Assembly (NCBI GenBank): GCA_948146395.1 | Contig: OX411556.1 | Location: 31,571,056 to 31,635,055, forward strand | Reading direction: 5' to 3' | Source: Fragum whitleyi | Taxonomy: Eukaryota; Mollusca; Bivalvia; Cardiida; Cardiidae | DNA: 64,000 nucleotides | Shown here: piece after piece, positions 42,712 to 54,955 of the stretch | How positions within the stretch are numbered: position 1 is the first letter of the stretch | Layout of the letters: each line of letters opens with the position of its first letter | Position numbers and translations under genes: made by a program | Notes under the pieces: model-generated | Told to the model about the DNA's origin: nothing | The model's database searches: none | What the model saw: the letters and a program-made list of their open reading frames with translations, nothing else

Positions 42712-44028
42712 AACGCCAAAGGCCAGCAAGCTATTGTCATGGTGGGGTGACTGTCATGCGTCCTTCCGTGCGCGCGTAAACTTTTCTTTTAACATTGTCT
42801 CCTCCTTAACCAATGGGTGGATATTGACGAAACTTGGCCAGACTGTTCCTTGGGTGACCTTCTCTGAAAGTTGTTCAAGAAATTTGGATTGACCCTCAAA
42901 TATGGGCATGGCAGGGCAGGTCTTATTTTGACCCCGAAATCTTTGAACGCCATCTCCTCCTGACCATTGGGCCAATTTAAATGAAACTTAATCAGAATGT
43001 GCCTGAGGTGACCCTCTTCTAAAGTTGTTCAAGAAATTTGGATTGACCCCCAATATGGGTGTGGCAGCGCGGGGCTTATTTTGACACCAAAATCTTTGAA
43101 TACATATCCTCCTGAACCATTGGGCTAATTTCAATGAATCTTTACCAGAATGTTCCTTGGGCAACCCTGTATTTAAGTTTTAAAAGAAATTTTGATTGAC
43201 CCCCAAATATGGGTGTGGCAGGGCAGGGCTTATTTTGACCCCGAAATCCTTGAACAACATCTCCTCCTGAACCATTGGGCCAATTTCAATGAAACTTTAC
43301 CAGAATTTTTGTTGGGTGACCCTCTTCTAAAGGTGTTCAAGAAATTTGGATTGACCCCCAATATGGGCGTGGTTTATTTTGACACCAAAATCTCTGAACA
43401 ACATCTCCTCCTGAACCATAGGGTCGATTTAAATGAATCTTTACCAGAATGTTCCTTTGGCCACCCTCTTCTTAATTTGTTCAAGAAATTTGGATTGACC
43501 CCCCAAATATGGGTGTGGCAGGGCAGGGCTTATTTTGACCCTGACATCTCTGAACAACATCTCCTCCTGAACCATAGGGTCGATTTCAATGAATCTTTAC
43601 CAGAATGTTCCTTTGGCCACCCTCTTCTAAATTTGTTCAAGAAATTTGGATTGACACCCCAATATGGGTGTGGCAGGGCGGGGCTTATTTTGACCCTGAC
43701 ATCTCTGAACAATATCTCCTCCTGAACCATTGGGCCAATTTCAATGAAACTTTACCAGAATGTTCCTTGGGTGACCCTCTTCTTAAGTTGTTCAAGAAAT
43801 TTGGATTGACCCCCTAATATGGGAGTGGCAGGGCGGGGCTTATTTTGACATCAAAATCTCTGAACCTCATCTCCTCCTGAACCATTTGGCCGATTTTAAT
43901 GATACTTTACCAGAATGTTCCTTGGGTGACCCTCTTCTACAGTTGTTCAAGAAATTTGGATTGGACGAGATCTACTTGATCAATAAAATTCAGGGGAGCA
44001 GTTTTGGGCCAGTCTGGTCCTCTTGTTT
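42712..44028 (+). mobile_element. HINE-like element, GGCCAGCAAGC family
   Basis: The head AAAGGCCAGCAAGCTATTGTCATGG is followed by about seven units of about 160 bp. Each has CAATGAAACTTTACCAGAAT, GTTCAAGAAATTTGGATTGA and ATATGGGYGTGGCAGGGC. The end is GGGGAGCAGTTTTGGGCCAG...GGTCCTCTTGTTT. The 177-codon plus-strand frame inside is a by-product of the tandem units. Confidence 0.7.
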
Positions 44029-44199
44029 TAAAGTGATATCTAGATAGTTTTCTTACTTATAATTTTACATATTAGTTAAATAAGTTCATTCCTTCATAAC
44101 TTAGTTACAACTTAGAAAAAGTTAGAATACCTTCTGAATGCTGTTAACTTTCATGACCTTCTATTTTCAATATCTCTCTTTCAAATCTTAAGATTTTTA

Positions 44200-44239
44200 A
44201 GCCAGTGGAGCCATACAGGCCCTCTTGTGCCTCTTGTTA
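44200..44239 (+). mobile_element. Isolated HINE-like 3' terminus
   Basis: AAGCCAGTGGAGCCATACAG and GGCCCTCTTG form a typical 3' end with its subterminal hairpin bases, without a recognisable body. Another element starts at the next base pair. Confidence 0.5.
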
Positions 44240-44240
44240 T

Positions 44241-44809
44241 TAGCTTCACTTGGGTTAGTCCAACCGGTTTATAGTCATGGCCTGGTGTCCGTTGTGAGTG
44301 TGTGTGTGTGTCCGTCTGTCAATTTTTTTCTTTAAACATCTTCTCTGAAACTAATGGTCAGTTTTCATCCAAACTTCACTGGGATGATGCTTAGAACATG
44401 CTCTTTCAGGTTTGTTTGCAAAATTTTGGTCAGGCAGATGACAAAGGCTCTACAGGCTGTCGCGACACTGAACAAATTCTCATGTGATGAAGTATAAAAA
44501 ATTCTTCTTCTCTGAAACTTCTGTTCAGAATATAGCCAAACGACACAGAAATTATGTAAAGAACATGCGCTTTAAGATATTCTCATGAACTTTTGATCAC
44601 AACTAAGAACTTGTACATTTTTTGACAGATTTTTGTGATTGAAATGTTGCTTATCATATGACTATAGGCACATTAAAGCTGCTTTGAAATTTTAATCAAT
44701 GTCATTGACAAAAAGGACATTCTTGTAAAATTGATGATTATCTTCTAATTAGTAGTTTATGAATTAAAAGCTAAGTGCCAGTGGAGTGATACTGGCCTTC
44801 TTGTTCTTC
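44241..44809 (+). mobile_element. Short HINE-like element, TAGCTTCAC head
   Basis: TAGCTTCACTTGGGTTAGTC starts it. A GTGTGTGTGTGTCCGTCTGTC stretch follows, then one or two decayed units. The end is GCCAGTGGAGTGATACTGGC and CTTCTTGTTC. Confidence 0.55.
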
Positions 44810-45488
44810 TTAAATTTGACCTTTAGCATGACATATAACACTCTTGTCTGAAGCAATAACCAAATGAATAGGATGGTTTTCTAATCAAAACCAATAGCTA
44901 ATGTTAAGGTTTTCATGAAGAAATTAGGGACCTACACAAAGTGAATTGATTTACGACTTCGACTTTATTTTGCATGTAATGTCTTGTCACAAGCAATGCA
45001 CATGTGAAACATGAAAACACCGTGACTTAGCAATCCAAAGTTACAACCAATGTTAAAAAAGTTTTAATTCAACAGAAATTTGACATTGAAAAATGACCTT
45101 GACGTTGACATATGGCCTCAAAGGTCTTGTCCCAAGCAATCATCATGTAAAATATGATGGCTCTACCACTCACCAATAAAAAATATGGCTTTTGTTAAAG
45201 GTCTTAGCTTAAAACATTAAATATGATAATCAAGCATCATAAAATGAATATAAAAATGAAAATAAAAATATTTACGCCAACAAAATATTATGTTAAAAAA
45301 CATGCCTAGAGAAAATGAATTATTTGCCACAATCAAGAAAGCAAACTGTTGTCGCTTTACAATACATGATTATAAGATACTAGTATGATACAGGGCTTGT
45401 GTAAAGATCTGAAATTCGGGGTCAATGACCTTTTTAACCCATTTTTTTGGGGTTGGGATCAAACCAGATTTTTGGGGGTCAAGTCTTT

Positions 45489-46294
45489 TAAGCTCCACTG
45501 GCTGAAAGCCACTGGGGCTATTTTCATGGCGTTGTGTCCATCCTGCGTCTGTCCGTACGTGCGTCCAAGCGTCTGGTCGTAAACTTTTTCTTTAAAAATC
45601 TTCTCCTCAGAAGCTACTGGATGGATTTCAACCAAACTCCACAGAAATCATCCTTTGGTGACCCTCTTTCAAAGTTGTTCAAGAAATTTTGATCCAATGA
45701 AAAACATGGATTTAATGGGCGTGGCTAATTTCCAATTATGGTAAAAAGTGACTTTTCTCAGGTTCTAATTGATTGATACCAATTAAATTTTACATGAATG
45801 ATCCTTGTGTGACCCTTTATCAGTCTACAAAAGATTATTGTGATCGGTTGAAAAATATGTATTTTATGGGTGGAGGTCATTTCTCTATATGTTATATAGT
45901 GGAAACTTTGAAACCCATTTTCTCAGAATCTAACTGATAGATATCAATTCAATTTTACATGTATGATCTTTGGGTGACCCTCTATCAGTCTACCAAAAAT
46001 TATTGTGAGCGGATGAAAAATATGCATTTTATGGTTGGAGGTCATTTCTCTATATGTTACATAATGGAAACTTTGAAAAATCATTTTCTCAGAATGTAAG
46101 TGATGGATATTAACCAAGTTTCACTGAAATGATCCTTGAGTGATTCTTTATCAGTCTACCAAAAATTATTGTGATTGGATGGAAAAAATGTATTTTATGG
46201 GCGGAGGTCATTTCTCTATAAGTTATATAGTGGAAACTTTTACAAGAAATTCAAGCCTGTTGAGTGACTCAAGCCATTCATGGCTTTCTAGTTT
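45489..46294 (+). mobile_element. HINE-like element, AGCTCCACTGG family
   Basis: The same head (AGCTCCACTGGCTGAAAGCC), body units (TAATTGATTGATACCAATTA, TTTATCAGTCTACAAAA, GGAGGTCATTTCTCTATATG) and end (AAGCCATTCATGGCTTTCTA) as the copy at 17309. Confidence 0.7.
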
Positions 46295-46781
46295 GTAAAA
46301 ATACCGTTTAGTAAACTGGTCACAATAAGCCATCGGCTTGTTAATAAGCTAAAGAATTGAAATAAGGAATATCAATTTGGTCTGTGATTCAAGAACTGGG
46401 TTTTGTACAGTTTGTGACAAACAAATAATTAACACAATGAATGCATATCAATCTTTATTTAGATTTATAGTTGTCTTTTATGCTATAAAACTTAAATTTG
46501 TAACAAAGTAACATTACCAGTAATGCATTTGCTTTGCAATAGAAAAACAAAACAAAAACATAGTTTTGTATGTATTTGATATTGACCCTGCTGGATTTCT
46601 TGAATCCCAGTTGCTAAACTTGACAAGTCAAATTACAGAATAATTATTTTCTTCTCTTATTCAACTGGAAAGATTTTACCAATTTCTGCACTAACATGAA
46701 ATTCACTGCAGCGAGGTTCCTCTGTCGTAATTCTGATTAATTCAGATTGACGTTAATCACTAAATGCTGACATCAGTTTTG

Positions 46782-47940
46782 TTAGCTCACCTGAGCACGA
46801 AGTGCTCAAGGTGAGCTTTTGGGGTTACTTGATGTCCGTTGTCTGTCGTGCGTCAACAACATTTACCTTGTGGACACTCTAGAGGCCAAATTTGTAGCCC
46901 AATCAACCTGAAAATTGGTCAGAATGATTATCTTGATGAAATTTCAGACAAGTTGGAAATTGGGTCAAGTGGGGTCAAAAACTATGTCACAGGGTCAAAT
47001 CTTCGAAAAATCTTGTGGACACTCTAGAGGCCATATTTTTGGCCCAATCAACCTGAAAATTGGTCAGAATGATTATCTTGATGAAATCTCGGACAAGTTT
47101 GTAATTGGGTCAAGTGGGGTCAAAACCTAGGTCACAGGGTCAAATCCTAGAAAAACCTTGTGGACACTCTAGAGGCCATATTTTTAGGTCAATCAACCAG
47201 AAAAGTGGTCAGAATGATTATCTTGATGAAATCTGGGTTAAGTTCAAAATTGGGTCAAGTAGGGTAAAAAACTAGGTCACATGGTCAAATCTTAGAAAAA
47301 CCTTGTGGACACTCTAGAGGCCATATTTTTGGCCCAATCAACTTGAAATTTGGTCAGAATGATTATCTTGATGAAATTTCGGACAAGTTTGAAATTGGGT
47401 CAAGTGGGGACAAAAACTAGGTCAGGAGGTCAAATCTTAGAAAAACCTTGTGGACACTCTAAAAGGCCATATTTTTAGCCCAATCAACCTTAAAATTAGT
47501 TAGAATGATTATTTTAACAAGGAAAATCTCGGACAAGATCTAATTAGGTTCAAGTTGGGTCAAAAACAAGGTCACGGGGTCAAACCTTAGAAAAACCTTG
47601 TGGACACTCTAGAGGCCATATTTTTATGTCAATCAACCTGAAAAGTGGTCAGAATGATTATCTTGATGAAATTTTGGACAAGTTCGTAATTGGGTCAAGT
47701 GGGGTCAAAAACTAGGTCACAGGGTCAAATCTTAGAGAAACCTTGTGGACACTCTAGAGGCCATATTTTTGGCCCAATCAACCTGAAAATTGGTCAGAAT
47801 GATTATCTTGATGTAATCTCGGACACGTTTGAAATTGGGTCAAGTGGGGTCAAAAACTAGGTCAGGAGGTCAAATCTGAGAACAACTTTTTTAGATTGTA
47901 AAATAGGTGAGCGATAAAGGGCCACCATGGCCCTCTTGTT
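46782..47940 (+). mobile_element. HINE-like element, TAGCTCACC subfamily 1, full length
   Basis: The head TTAGCTCACCTGAGCACGAA with TGCTCAAGGTGAGC forms nested inverted repeats. About seven units of about 150 bp follow. The end is AGGTGAGCGATAAAGGGCCA...TGGCCCTCTTGTT. It is the best-preserved copy of the body type also at 21131 and 37991. Confidence 0.75.
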
Positions 47941-47959
47941 TTCAAACGGTTTTGAGAGG

Positions 47960-50110
47960 AAAAGCCTCTTTCAGAAGCTATTTTTGACAAAGGCATTGTA
48001 AGCATAGCCATAGCCATCGGAAATTGATCTATTAACTGTCTGCATACCTATTGAAGCAATTGTCCCTTAAATGTTTTAAGCATAATTTTGAACTGCAAAA
48101 ATTCCCTTATCCCTTATCATTAGGACCTTACCACTCTTAAACTTGATACAATTCTTCTGAACAATGTTGACTATGGTTGTTCAAATCTTACCCCCCGTTC
48201 ACACATAGACGCCGCTTCTACTACGATCAAAGCAGGGCCGAAAACGTGGCCGATCGCAGGAGAAACGTAGTGGAGTCTTTATAAGCGCAGTATGATCGTG
48301 GTAAGGTCTTCATGATCGGGAAGCTCTACGCTCTCGCCACGCTTATTTTGAACATGCTCAAAATAAGCGTAGTGGGATCGTGGCCAACAAGAATCGGGGT
48401 AAAGTCGTAAAAAGAGCGTAGTAAAGGCGCCGTAATCGTACAAGCAGCGCGAAAGCATCGGGGGAGATCTTCAGGATCGTAGTAAAAGCGCAGTTAAAGC
48501 GTAGTACAGTCGGTAACATTTCGAGTTCGCTCCTACAACGCTCCCATTACTAGGGTACTTATCTCCTGAAGCGAGATGTCTGATAGTAGTGGCAAGTTTG
48601 ATTCCTGGTTCTAGCGATTTCCTCCAGCCTGTATCTTTCTTCTGAATCCTAGGGCTTACCCTCTAGAGCAGCTCATCGAACATCGCTGGTTCAAAAAGTT
48701 GAAGAAGGAATTGGTGTCTCCCATTCGGAGTTCTCGCAGCAGTGTGCCATAGTGTCCAAACTGGAGCCTCCCATCTGCAGATAGTCATGGTCGTACCCAG
48801 TATCTTCTTGGCCTTCTTCTGTGCCTCCGCCTATTAAAGATCTGTGCAATTTCAATTTCAACCAACATTTGTTCTTGATGAAGTAAAGCCAGATGAAACA
48901 GATCAGCATTTATAAGTCTGTTCATGTTTAAAGTTTGGAAAGAAGTGAAAAATAATGATTGAAACCCAAGATTTATATACCTCATCGCCAGAATCGTACT
49001 AGAAGCGTACTACAAGCGTGATATGACCGGCACCACCGTAGCGATATCGTCGTACAGTCTTCTAGGTCTGCGTAGCGTCGTAGAATGATCTTGAATGTCG
49101 TAGCGGCAGCGTAGTATAAACGCAGTAAACGCGGCCGCTGGTCGGCAACGGTCGGCGTAACATCGTAGAAACATCGTAGTTGAAGCGTGTCAGTAGCGCG
49201 TTGGACGTGGGAGCATCGTAGTACGGTCGTAATGAAGATCATTATTTGCCAAATTGCTCGATTTAGACGCCGATCGGCCCCGGTCCGCCCCGATCTTATA
49301 CTTTTTCTCATCGTGGCTTGATCGGGATGATCGTCCTAAAGTCGCAGCCCTGTGTGAACGGGGGGTAACAACTTCAGATCAGGGAATCTACCTTCCTTCA
49401 TGTCCTTATAGCACTTTGTAAGGATGTCCCCTTATTATTTTTCATTTGCTCTAAAATGTTAAGGGTACTTTCCACCATAATGTCTACAAGATAATTTTCT
49501 TGTTCACCCTTCTGTAGAAATTTACAAAGTTTATTTACAATCCCAAGGATATCCATTAGGAATGCAGTCTTCAGTGGATATCTTTAAGAGGGCTTAAGCC
49601 TCAGGACTACCAGAAGATGCTTCATTGTTTAGAGCCATGGAAAAGCTGGATAGCAATCCCAAATTGCATTGACTTCATTCCCAAGGGGTGGCCACATATA
49701 ACTTCAGGACTCTTTCAGGGTTTTTGTACCAGTTTTCATATCTCCATTTTGATCACACAGAACTGTAACAATCCTCGTAGTCCATTATAACAGATAGTAG
49801 AATATCATTTTCATAGTGCCATGATAATCTGACAATCCTCTACAAGCTTGGCTAGCACAGAGCGCCAGTCGGTGCGACACAGTGAATTTGACAAGTATTT
49901 CATTGTAAGTTCTCCCTCAGTTTTTCTCCTAGCCACCCTTTTCCCATCATAACACTAGCGCCATCTCTTGCCATTGAAATAATTTTAGACAAATCTTTAC
50001 CCTATTTTTTTGCAGACATTTTCAATTCCCTCAATGATTGTATCTGCGTTTCTATTAAGAATGGCAATACAGTCAATGAAGTTAATGACAGACTAGGAAG
50101 TATTGGCAAA
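47960..50110 (-). pseudogene. Decayed hAT/ZNF862-like (DUF4371-type) coding relic, split
   Basis: Minus-strand fragments on both sides of the element at 48188-49368 read as pieces of one protein type. CRQLIDQFPMAMAMLTM lies on the left, near 48000-48060. On the right, near 49590-49400, FLMDILGIVNKLCKFLQKGE and VDIMVESTLNILEQMKN occur. These resemble the helical part of hAT-derived ZNF862-like proteins. Several stops and frame changes are present. Assignment is tentative. Confidence 0.4.
48188..49368 (-). mobile_element. PIF/Harbinger-derived transposon with 18-bp perfect TIRs
   Basis: The ends are TTACCCCCCGTTCACACA and its exact reverse complement. If the repeat is taken from CCCCCC inward, TA flanks both ends. 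Around 48985-48690 the minus strand encodes a broken N-terminal piece of a Harbinger-type nuclease: LVEIEIAQIFNRRRHRRRPR then RYWVRP, with a frame change before LRELR-like residues. The catalytic part is missing, so it is non-autonomous. Outside that piece the DNA is CpG-rich and built of short AGCGTAGT / ATCGTAG words. A strong hairpin (GCTTATTTTGA arms) lies at about 48341-48371. Confidence 0.75.
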
Positions 50111-50425
50111 AAATGTTTTGAAATAGATATTTAATTTCTGATGAATGCCAATATCTAATTTAGAGTTTGTGTTTACATTATGTTACCTATTTTTCGGCTA
50201 TAACAGCCAGTCCAACTCAAGTTTCCACAATAGCTGTATAGATGGCATGCAGTTGAGGCTCATACCAGACTGCATATCTTCGCAAGGTGTTCTTGGCTTA
50301 TACTGTTTGGAAAAGGTTTGTGCACTAAAGCAATATGCTGTTAATAGAATGTGAAGGGTTAAACTTATTTCTTAAAATTCTATGAACATAATATCCGAAT
50401 GCTAATTTGTTTGGTGGAATCTATA

Positions 50426-51250
50426 CTTAGTTCCATAAAAAAGTATGCACTTTCACCTTTTGCATTTTTCTTGATTTTTACAAAGTTGGAGGATAGTTAT
50501 TGAGTAAATTTGATACCATACTTCAGGCAAGACCTTTTGAAATCAAAAGTCAAATTAGATTAGGATAAAGTATCGCATGCTGCATACGCTTTGACAGAAC
50601 TTAAATTGTTCTCATTTGACCTCCTTATATTTTTTTCTTTGGTAAGAGCCATGTGTTGATGTAGCATTAAAAACTTTTAAAAGCCATTCCAAGCCATTTC
50701 CAAACAAAAGTTTTAATGTTTATGCAGACGTTACGTGTACATCAACGTTACACATTGCTACGTTGATAGGCCAGTAACTTGTCGTTGAATGGTGCTACTG
50801 CGTTCTATGATATCTCAGTTTGCTTTTTAAAGGCCTTACAAAATGATGATCTCAAATTCCATTGGAACAGGAATGCTCAACCAATTTAAATGACGTTCTA
50901 AATCTGACAAGGTTCGATTTTGTTCCAAGACGTTTATTGGATAGTCAAACTACGCTGTAGCATCATGCACGATTGTATTGAAAATGTGATTTTATGCTTA
51001 GCAAAGCCGCAAAGATTTAGCTGAATGCATTGTCAGACCAGTTGTTCGTCTAACGCGTGATGCACATGCAAATCATGCAAAATCAAATGTCTCAATTCAG
51101 CTGATAATGTTTGCTCATCCTGCGAATTTTGTTTTCAAATATCGTTCTCACATACTCTTTGGGATCGTCATACGACGTTTCATGACGATAGATTGTGTAA
51201 TTTCAGAGATATTCAAAATTCAAAGGTGCACACTTTCTTTTGGAACTGAG
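50426..51250. mobile_element. Tc1/mariner-like relic with inverted ends
   Basis: The left end TATACTTAGTTCCATAAAAA and the right end (reverse complement TATACTCAGTTCCAAAAGAA) share about 30 bases, including AAGT[AG]TGCAC further in. TA flanks each side. The interior of about 800 bp has no intact transposase. Only a 40-codon minus-strand stretch (ETSYDDPKEYVRTIFENKI) could be coding debris. A plus-strand piece of GTGCGC-like text is not informative. Confidence 0.5.
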
Positions 51251-51721
51251 TATACATGAAACTCAACAAATAGGAGATATCATAGTCCATTGTAAGACAA
51301 CATTTTACATAGTCCAATATAAATCCTGTTGTTATAGAATTGTCTGGCCTAAAAAAATCGAATATGTACTTGTGAATGGTAAGTAGACATGGGTACTGGA
51401 ACATTTTACACCAAATTATGCACACTTTTTTAATAGGTGGCTCTCTTAGAAATCAGTCCTAAGCATTGAAAATCGGTGAAAACATTACCATTAGACCATC
51501 AGAGGAGGAGCACCAGTGGGAAGGGGGTCTGAACCATTAGGCTAAAAGACTTTATATTTTGTATGAATTATCAATTCATATAACTTTATGAAAATAACTT
51601 TAACCATTAATGTTGGACTTGCTAGGTCCGAGCAAGTGTGGAAGGGTTGCAGGACTCGATGCTCGAAAACTTTAAAAGTCCTTGACCTTCGTACTAAGTG
51701 ATTTGCAGATTTTATATTTCG

Positions 51722-51796
51722 ATTGCTCAGCGCGAAACAGTTGTAATTGCCTATATGTTTGTAGCAGTTACAACTTTTTTGTACTGCGCCATCGAT
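51722..51796. mobile_element. Decayed relative of the 25901 foldback hairpin
   Basis: TTGCTCAGCGCGAAACAGTT, TAATTGCCTATA and AGCAGTTACAACT match the arms of the foldback element at 25901-25973 with many changes. Confidence 0.5.
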
Positions 51797-51803
51797 TTGG
51801 ATT

Positions 51804-52190
51804 TTAGCTCAACTGCCCGAAGGCCACTGGGGCTATTGTCATGGCACTGTGTCCATCAGCATCGGTTCGTGCCTCTGTGCGTCCGGTCGTAAACTTTTTT
51901 TTCTTTAAAAAATCTTCTCCTCAGAAACTACTGGATGCATTTTAACCAAACTTCACAGAAATGGTCCTTGGGTGACCCTTTTCAAAGTTGTTCAAGGAGT
52001 TTTGTTCCTATGTATACCATGGATTTAATAGGCGTTGCTTATTTCCAAATATGGTAAAAAGTGACTTTTTTAACCTTATTGATGGATATTTGTAAAATTT
52101 TACATGAATGATCATTGGATGACCCTTTATCAGTCTACAAAACTATTCTGATCAGATTAAAAATATGTATTTATGGGCTTAGGTCATTCC
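51804..52190 (+). mobile_element. HINE-like element, AGCTCCACTGG family, 3' truncated
   Basis: The head TAGCTCAACTGCCCGAAGGC, CACTGGGGCTATTGTCATGG and about one and a half body units match the copies at 17309 and 45489. The 3' end is missing. Sequence from 52190 to 52578 holds nothing recognised. Confidence 0.6.
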
Positions 52191-52578
52191 TGTCTAGACT
52201 TATTTTGTATGTCAACCACATTTGATTGGAAGTGTTTCATTTGGCAAAGAGCTCGAAAGTTTGTACATCTTAAAAGCTATTTTTATTTTGTTTCTTGATT
52301 GCCTATGGATCAGGTACGTGCATGCACCTTTCGACAATTGAGCGACCCATGCCAGTTGTCCCCTTGTCCCGAATGCTTTTCATTAGATAATCGAGATGTC
52401 TCGGTGGAATATCACATGATTACGATATGATTTAATATTTCTTTTGTTCACTTCACGTTATTGATATTAAATTGCCCTTATCCCACTAAAAGTCACTTAG
52501 GTATTTTAAGGCACCATGAACAAAATAGGAATTGGCGCACTATCAACATGTTTACATAGGTTGAAATTGATCCCTTAC

Positions 52579-52719
52579 AGTATTTCTATGTTGAAAAGGA
52601 TCACTGTTTGGGTAACAACTGCTGTCAAGTTCTTTATGGGGAAACACTTGTGTTCGTTGATCGTAGCTACATTGATATGTTTTCAAACATTCACCTCTGA
52701 CCTGAATGGTTGAAGTACT
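52579..52719 (-). CDS. Exon of unrecognised minus-strand host gene (Cys-rich)
   Basis: A GTTGTTTCAG acceptor and a GTAAGG donor bound 141 bases, 47 codons, phase 0 on both sides. The peptide STSTIQVRGECLKTYQCSYD... has three cysteines in the first part and one later (SSCYPNSDPF). Phase and strand agree with the exons at 53377 and 56174, so they probably belong to one transcript. I do not recognise the protein. Confidence 0.55.
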
Positions 52720-53376
52720 CTGAAACAACAAAAAAATGTACAAGTTACTAAGTATTTGTACATGGAATTCCAAGTATTCGTCTCAAAAACAAAAAGTTAT
52801 TATAAGTCATTATGTACGATTCGGATAGGTCACATTTATTTTTTTAATCAATTACATGTATACATGTACATCTGGTCTGGTTTTAATTAGATAAAGAAAA
52901 AACAACATTGAACTCTCACTAAGTTTTGAAGTCAAACGCACTTCTATGAATGCATGTTTGATAAGCAATATATACTCAAGAAATAATTTATTATTCATAG
53001 TACAAAAGAAAAACAGTATCTTCATGTTGCATCAAGTTACGTACATTTGTTCTTAAGTCGTTTAAAAATTATTTATTATTCAAAGAATTTACATACTGAC
53101 GCAAAATACGTTTCATATTTTTCAAATGAGTCTGTGCGTGAGATTTCGAACAATTTCAAATATGCTCAACAGTCTGTGTATCCGCACAGTCTGTCTAGAA
53201 TCTTAACTATGCATTTAAGAAATATATAAGGCATCGGAGTATCTGTAGACCATCACGTAATTTTATATTTACAGTATGAGGCTGTCTACGCTACTCAATG
53301 TTTTCATCTAACGAAAATTTCAAATTGTTGGAAATGTCACGCACAGGCTCAAATGAGGGGAACGTTAACAATTTAC

Positions 53377-53553
53377 CTCCACTTCTTGATTTACTGTAAA
53401 CACAGGTTTACGTTTACGGTCCGTCCCAGCCTTGATGTACACGTGACCTTGAAAAAGCGTAGGCTTACAACCTTCTACGTTCTGAACGTCCCATGTACTT
53501 TTTGCTGATTCCACGGATCGCTTTTGACAACATATGTCACTCAACTCATGTGT
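53377..53553 (-). CDS. Exon of unrecognised minus-strand host gene
   Basis: An ATTATCTTTCAG acceptor and a GTAAAT donor bound 177 bases, 59 codons, phase 0 at both ends. It encodes THELSDICCQKRSVESAKST, then WDVQNVEGCKPTLFQGHVYI, KAGTDRKRKPVF and a short tail. The open frame with good splice signals on both sides makes a real exon likely. The family is unknown. Confidence 0.62.
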
Positions 53554-53659
53554 CTGAAAGATAATTTAGCATTGACACATTTTTCAGAGTACAGCTAGGA
53601 CATAATTGGTGTGATGATATTTTTGATTATCTGAGCAAAGATTGCTCAATGTGAGCTTT

Positions 53660-54131
53660 TTATGCCCCCGCATCGATAGATAAGCTGGCATATTGTTTTT
53701 TTACCTGTCAGTCTGTTTGTCCCCCCCAAAAACTCTATCATTGGCTATAACTTTTGATTGGTGAGGGATATAGCCTTAATATTCCACATGGGTATCGCTT
53801 GTGACTAGACATATCTTTTGATACCACTTTCAATGTCATCTATCAAGATCATTTTTTCAATGTCAAATATGTCCAAATTTTAAACTACTTTTACTATATT
53901 ATAGACACGGATTACAGTATTATTTTGAGGTTTGCTGTAGATTACAGTATTGTTTCAAATTACTGTATCTGAAGAATGGCAGTGGTGGGGGATTTCGTGT
54001 TTAACAAACACATCATGTTTGATCGGTTTCTGAGTGTTGGTGGTCAACAATTCTTCAACTAAATTATAATAATTACTACTTTTATATTAATTGAAATTCC
54101 AGCTATAACTTGGCAGGGGCATCGTGAAGTT
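53660..54131 (+). mobile_element. HINE-like element, ATGCCCCC family
   Basis: It starts TATGCCCCCGCATCGATAGA and ends GGCAGGGGCATCGTGAAG, mirroring the start. A remnant head of the TAGCTCACC type (GAGCAAAGATTGCTC) lies just before it at 53631-53656. The body is short and decayed. Nothing is recognised between 54132 and 54955. Confidence 0.55.
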
Positions 54132-54955
54132 TTATGAAATTTATTAAATAATTTAATTCCAACATTCAAGTATAGGTACTATGAAAAGTGAAAGGTCCAA
54201 AGATAAGAAAATCTTTAAAACCCTCACGGTTTAGAGATAAGATATTCTGGATGAGACATTATTCAATGGTCTTTTTTATGAATATCGTCATAATAGCTTT
54301 GAAAAACTATTTTACGTAGAAGCAACGAAGGAAAGATTTTGAGGTTTGATAGATTGAATGCGATATCAATTGATGGTTCTCGTCAATTGTTAGAAATGAG
54401 CTCCAGGTGTCCAAAATGGGTTTCTCAAGGAAACATGAATTTTTGCAAATAAACATGGGCAGAAATCTAAAAAAGAAAACAATCTCCTACCAAACTAGGA
54501 GGTTATATTGTTTATTTGACATTGAATGTGACTTTGGAAGGTCCTGGTAAACCTAACTCTCTTGAGTCCACAATTATTGATTAATCCTTGCAATACTTCT
54601 TTCAAAATAAAGTCAGTTAAAGGATATGGGAAAAAGAGTCCTGTGAGATTTTTATAGAAAAAATCTCCATTCACACTGTACACTTTGCACCAAATGATAT
54701 ACATGTACTATTGCAAGATTTTTTTTCTTTTCGAAATTGGTTAAGGTTTTTATGTGTCACAGGAAAAATGGCCGTATACAATGTTTGAAATGCTTATGAA
54801 AATCGACTTACATATTAACTTATCATGTGTCTAACTTTCTTACTCATGAAGTTATTTGACGGTTTGACCTTAGATGCGAAAATTGATGTTCTTACTCTGA
54901 TTATACATGATGATTATTCCCATACCTTTGCCACATTATAGTATGATTACATTTT

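Noticed and set aside
43192..43725. 177-codon plus-strand ORF
   Set aside because: It is made of repeated units of a HINE-like body (GVWQGRAYFDPEISEQHLLL repeated). It has no family match and follows the tandem period.
49982..50354. Plus-strand ORF of 69 codons and neighbouring open stretches
   Set aside because: There are no splice signals, and the opposite strand carries debris of the hAT-like relic. Not supported as a gene.
51213..51425. 70-codon minus ORF (MCIIWCK...), with a partly similar frame at 54495-54704
   Set aside because: Both start with IIWCK but diverge at once. They have no splice signals or family features and could be intronic repeats.
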